Below, in pieces: positions 5,117 to 7,376 of a stretch of DNA of 7,376 nucleotides. The stretch covers positions 1-7,376 of the forward strand of contig DATLZD010000080.1 of NCBI GenBank assembly GCA_035574155.1. The letters run 5' to 3'. Numbering within the stretch: the first letter of the stretch is position 1; each line of letters starts with the position of its first letter. The position numbers and the translations under genes were made by a program. The notes beneath the pieces are model-generated. The model saw nothing but the letters and a program-made list of their open reading frames with translations, was not told the DNA's origin and ran no database searches. This stretch comes from HRBIN24 sp035574155 (lineage in GTDB: Bacteria > Chloroflexota > Dehalococcoidia > SM23-28-2 > HRBIN24).

Positions 5117-6502
5117 CTAGCGCTCTCCCACCACGCACTGGCGGATCCTGATATGGGGGGAGCCGTTGGAGACGGGCAGGGGCATCTGCCCCGCCTTGCC
5201 GCAGCCCCCACCCTGGTTGAAGGCCAGGTCCTGCCCGATGCCATCAATGTTCATGAGCGTCTCGAACACGTTGCCCGTCAGCTTCACCGGTCGCAGCAGC
5301 TCCGCCACCCGTCCGTTGCGGATCATATAGGCCTCGCCGGCCGAAAAGGTGAACATCTCCATGCTAGTGGTGCCGCCATACCAGTTGCAGGCGTAGACCC
5401 CCTCCTTGATGTCGGCGATGAGCTGCTCGAAGGTGGCGTCCCCCGGCTCGATGTAGGTGTTGGTCATGCGCACGATGGGCGGAAAGCGGTAGTCCAGGGC
5501 GCGGGCGTTGCCCGTGGGCTGCTCGCCCATCTTGCCCGCCGTCTCCCGCGAGTGCAGGCGTCCCACTAGGACGCCCTCCCGTATGAGATAGGTCTTCTGG
5601 GCCGGCACGCCCTCGTCGTCGAAGCGGTAGCTGCCCCGCAGTCCTGGGACCGCCGCCCCGTCCACGATGTTCAGGATGGGCTGGCCGAAGCGCCGGCCCA
5701 GCACCATCAGCTCCCGTAGCCGCTCGTTCTCGTAGATGTGGTCGGCCTCGGACAGGTGGCCGAAGGCCTCGTGGCAGAAGACCCCCGCCAGTATGGGGTC
5801 CAGGACCACGGGGTATACCCCGGGCTTCACATAAGGTGCGTCCAGCAGCTCCACCGCCCGTCTCGCCACCCGCTGGACCTCGTCGTGCAGCGTCTCCACG
5901 AAGGAGTAATCGTTAAGGGCACCCAGGCTGGTGCTTGCCTGCTGCACGTCGCCGTCGCGGCGGGCGGTGGCGCCGATGCGCAGGGTAACGTCGATGCGCT
6001 CCTGCTGCACGAAGGCCCCCTCCGAGCTGGCGAAGAGCACCCGCTTGTGGGCGTCGGAGTAGAAGATGTTGGAGGAGCTGATGCCGGGGGTGGACCAGAT
6101 GAGCTCGTTGTAGTGGTCCAGCAGCTCCTTCTTGTGGGCCAGGGGCACCAGGCGGGGGTCCTTGCCCACCTCCAGGGGCACGATGGCCACCACCGGCTCC
6201 ACCTCCGCCAGCCGGCTCTTCTCCCTGCCCACGAAGCGGGCCTGGGCCACCGCCTGTTCCACCCGTCGCCGCAGGTCGCGGGGGTCGTTGAAGCTGACGA
6301 AGCCCCAGCCGCCACGGTAGAGGGCGCGCACGTTGCCCCCGAAGCTGCGGGAGCGTCCTATCTCCTCCAGGTCCCGCCCGCGGTAGACGATGCGGGTGGA
6401 GGTCGTCTCGTCGATGCGGACCTCCACGTAGTCGGCGTCCCAGCCCCGTAGGACCTTCTCCATCTCCTCACGCAGTTCGTCGGGGGTCATGTCTCGCCTC
6501 AT
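5117..6502 (-). CDS. tldD: TldD family zinc metalloprotease
   Basis: This 461-residue protein is TldD, the zinc-bearing catalytic subunit of the cytoplasmic TldD/TldE peptidase, which accepts unfolded peptide substrates threaded between its two domains. The metal motif HEAFGH is at residues 244-249 in GVFCHEAFGHLSEADH, and the CGKAGQ segment near residue 434 supplies the expected third ligand cysteine. Other family landmarks are DDEGVPAQKTYLIREGVLVGRLHSRETA (295-322), NTYIEPGD (348-355) and the terminal SPHIRIRQCVVGER strand, so the protein looks complete. The ATG at 6502 is three bases past the plsY stop; an ATG at 6490, with GAGG six bases before it, is an equally good start and would remove four residues. 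Its normal partner tldE should follow directly, but here a foreign low-GC gene separates the two. Confidence 0.95.
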   Translation of the reverse strand: MRRDMTPDELREEMEKVLRGWDADYVEVRIDETTSTRIVYRGRDLEEIGRSRSFGGNVRALYRGGWGFVSFNDPRDLRRRVEQAVAQARFVGREKSRLAEVEPVVAIVPLEVGKDPRLVPLAHKKELLDHYNELIWSTPGISSSNIFYSDAHKRVLFASSEGAFVQQERIDVTLRIGATARRDGDVQQASTSLGALNDYSFVETLHDEVQRVARRAVELLDAPYVKPGVYPVVLDPILAGVFCHEAFGHLSEADHIYENERLRELMVLGRRFGQPILNIVDGAAVPGLRGSYRFDDEGVPAQKTYLIREGVLVGRLHSRETAGKMGEQPTGNARALDYRFPPIVRMTNTYIEPGDATFEQLIADIKEGVYACNWYGGTTSMEMFTFSAGEAYMIRNGRVAELLRPVKLTGNVFETLMNIDGIGQDLAFNQGGGCGKAGQMPLPVSNGSPHIRIRQCVVGER

Positions 6503-6505
6503 GGG

Positions 6506-7168
6506 TCAGCGTCCTGGGTCGGGGCGTGGGGCCATGCGTGGCCGGCCGCCCTCGCCGATCTTGGGCTCGGTGCCGGTCAGCAGGCGGCGGATGTTGCCCG
6601 TATGCCTCAGGAGGACCAGGGCGCTGGCCACCAGGCCGAAGACGGCATAGGACTCGGGCACCTCCCCCACGCCGGGCATATGGGCCTCGGCCAGGCCCAG
6701 GGCCAGCAGCACTAGCGCCCCCAGGGGGACGGTGACGATGGACATGAGGGACATGTAGCGGAAGGCCAGGACGATGAACAGCCCCAGGGCCGTCAGGCCT
6801 GCCGCCAGCGGAAAGAGGAGGGCGGCATAGACGCCGAAGGCGGTGGCCACCCCTCGCCCGCCGCGGAAGCCGATGTAGACCGGGAAGTCGTGGCCCACAA
6901 TGGCGCAGATGCCCATCACCACTTGGGCCGTATGGTCGTGAGTGACATGCCAGGCCAACAGCACCGGTATCCAGCCCTTCAGCGAGTCCAGCACGAGGGT
7001 GGCCAGGAAGGCCCTGGGGCCCAGGACCCGCAGCACGTTGGTGGCACCGGTAGCCCCGCTACCGTAGTCGCGGACGTCGATGCCCCGCAGGACCCTCCCC
7101 AGGATGTAGCCGAAGGGTATGGCCCCCACCAGGTAGCCGATGATGCCTGCTGCCACCAGCTCCCACAT
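6506..7168 (-). CDS. plsY: Glycerol-3-phosphate acyltransferase PlsY
   Basis: PlsY is the inner-membrane acyltransferase that moves an acyl group from acyl-phosphate (made by PlsX) to glycerol 3-phosphate, giving lysophosphatidic acid, the first step of phospholipid synthesis. The 220 residues show a multi-pass membrane protein with the three family motifs: YGSGATGATNVLRVLG (35-50), GHDFPVYIGFRGGRGVAT (92-109) and RYMSLMSIV (137-145). The usual C-terminal HTGNIRRLLTGTEPKI (189-204) is also present. In motif 1 the common GSGN reads GSGA. The start at 7168 is preceded by GAGGG at a five-base spacing and lies one base past the der stop; a longer frame upstream reads through der and is spurious. 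The last roughly 15 residues are polar and probably cytoplasmic. The der-plsY-tldD spacing suggests one transcript. Confidence 0.95.
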   Translation of the reverse strand: MWELVAAGIIGYLVGAIPFGYILGRVLRGIDVRDYGSGATGATNVLRVLGPRAFLATLVLDSLKGWIPVLLAWHVTHDHTAQVVMGICAIVGHDFPVYIGFRGGRGVATAFGVYAALLFPLAAGLTALGLFIVLAFRYMSLMSIVTVPLGALVLLALGLAEAHMPGVGEVPESYAVFGLVASALVLLRHTGNIRRLLTGTEPKIGEGGRPRMAPRPDPGR

Positions 7169-7169
7169 G

Positions 7170-7376
7170 TCAGCCCTCGCTGCGTCCCCGGAACAGCATC
7201 CGTATGGCCGTCCCCTCGAAGTCGAAGTGGCGGCGGATGGTGTTCTCGAGATAGCGGCGGTAGGAAAAGTGTAGCAGATCGGGGTCGTTGCAGAAAAACA
7301 CAAAGGTGGGCGGGTCCACCTCTGGCTGGGTGACGTAATAGACCTTGAACTGCCGCTTCCCCACCGGCGGGGGTGG
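7170..7376 (-). CDS. der: Ribosome-assembly GTPase Der (EngA), C-terminal end
   Basis: This is the last 68 residues of Der (EngA), the double-GTPase needed for maturation of the 50S ribosomal subunit. Only the C-terminal KH-like domain is present: the GKRQFKVYYVTQPEVDPPTF strand-turn, then FVFFCNDPDLLHFSYRRYLEN, followed by the terminal GFEGT-like segment (FDFEGTAIRMLFRGR). Both GTP-binding domains lie beyond the right edge. The frame is open to base 7376 (reading PPPPVGKRQ), so the GTG at 7364 is internal and should not be taken as a start. The stop is one base before the plsY ATG, consistent with co-transcription. Confidence 0.93.
   Translation of the reverse strand, partial: PPPPVGKRQFKVYYVTQPEVDPPTFVFFCNDPDLLHFSYRRYLENTIRRHFDFEGTAIRMLFRGRSEG
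7174..7178 (-). promoter_or_regulatory. Ribosome binding site for plsY
   Basis: GAGGG on the minus strand lies five bases before the plsY ATG at 7168, inside the final codons of der. It decides the start in favour of the short, conserved PlsY N-terminus. Confidence 0.6.

Noticed and set aside
5091..5138. GTG at 5138 as the start of the fusion gene, overlapping tldD by 22 bases
   Set aside because: The extra 16 residues match no DarT N-terminus that I recognise, while the ATG at 5090 has an AGG at good spacing and lies in the low-GC segment.
5738..6451. Plus-strand frame of 237 codons opposite tldD
   Set aside because: GC-rich antisense shadow; no recognisable domain, and tldD is clearly the real gene.
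7169..7303. Upstream extension of plsY by 45 residues
   Set aside because: That stretch is an off-frame reading of the der C-terminus; the short start has a ribosome site and a conserved membrane N-terminus.

Overview
This is a gene-dense, high-GC window (roughly 65-80% GC in the lines I counted by hand) with almost no intergenic space. Eight of nine genes lie on the minus strand in one compact cluster, read right to left: der (C-terminal end only), plsY, tldD, a DarT-DarG-like fusion, tldE/pmbA, a HEAT-repeat gene, a Nudix hydrolase and a GNAT acetyltransferase. A partial SDR oxidoreductase gene enters from the left on the plus strand and converges on the GNAT gene. The tldD/tldE/HEAT/Nudix/GNAT style and the protein character remind me of Chloroflexota, particularly Dehalococcoidia-like lineages. 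That assignment is an inference from memory and was not checked.

Layout. 1-639 (+): 3' part of an SDR gene. 575-1629 (-): GNAT and Nudix genes joined by a 4-base GTGA overlap, with the Nudix start overlapping the end of the HEAT gene by 11 bases. 1619-2554 (-): HEAT-repeat protein. 2557-3876 (-): TldE/PmbA. 3891-5090 (-): a single-chain protein with an N-terminal DarT-type (DUF4433) DNA ADP-ribosyltransferase domain and a C-terminal DarG-type macrodomain. 5117-6502 (-): TldD with its HEAFGH zinc motif. 6506-7168 (-): PlsY acyltransferase. 7170-7376 (-): the C-terminal KH-like domain of the GTPase Der. No stretch over 300 bases lacks a gene, and no RNA gene, CRISPR array or insertion sequence was seen.

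The most notable feature is the DarT-macrodomain fusion. It combines a DNA-modifying toxin and its reversing hydrolase in one polypeptide, and it sits exactly between tldD and tldE, the two halves of one heteromeric protease. Its base composition (about 45-58% GC in sampled lines) is far below that of its neighbours, so it looks like a horizontally acquired toxin-antitoxin or anti-phage cassette that slipped into a housekeeping operon without breaking either flanking gene. The rest is housekeeping: ribosome assembly (Der), phospholipid synthesis (PlsY), TldD/E peptide proteolysis, and small hydrolase and acetyltransferase enzymes of unknown substrate.
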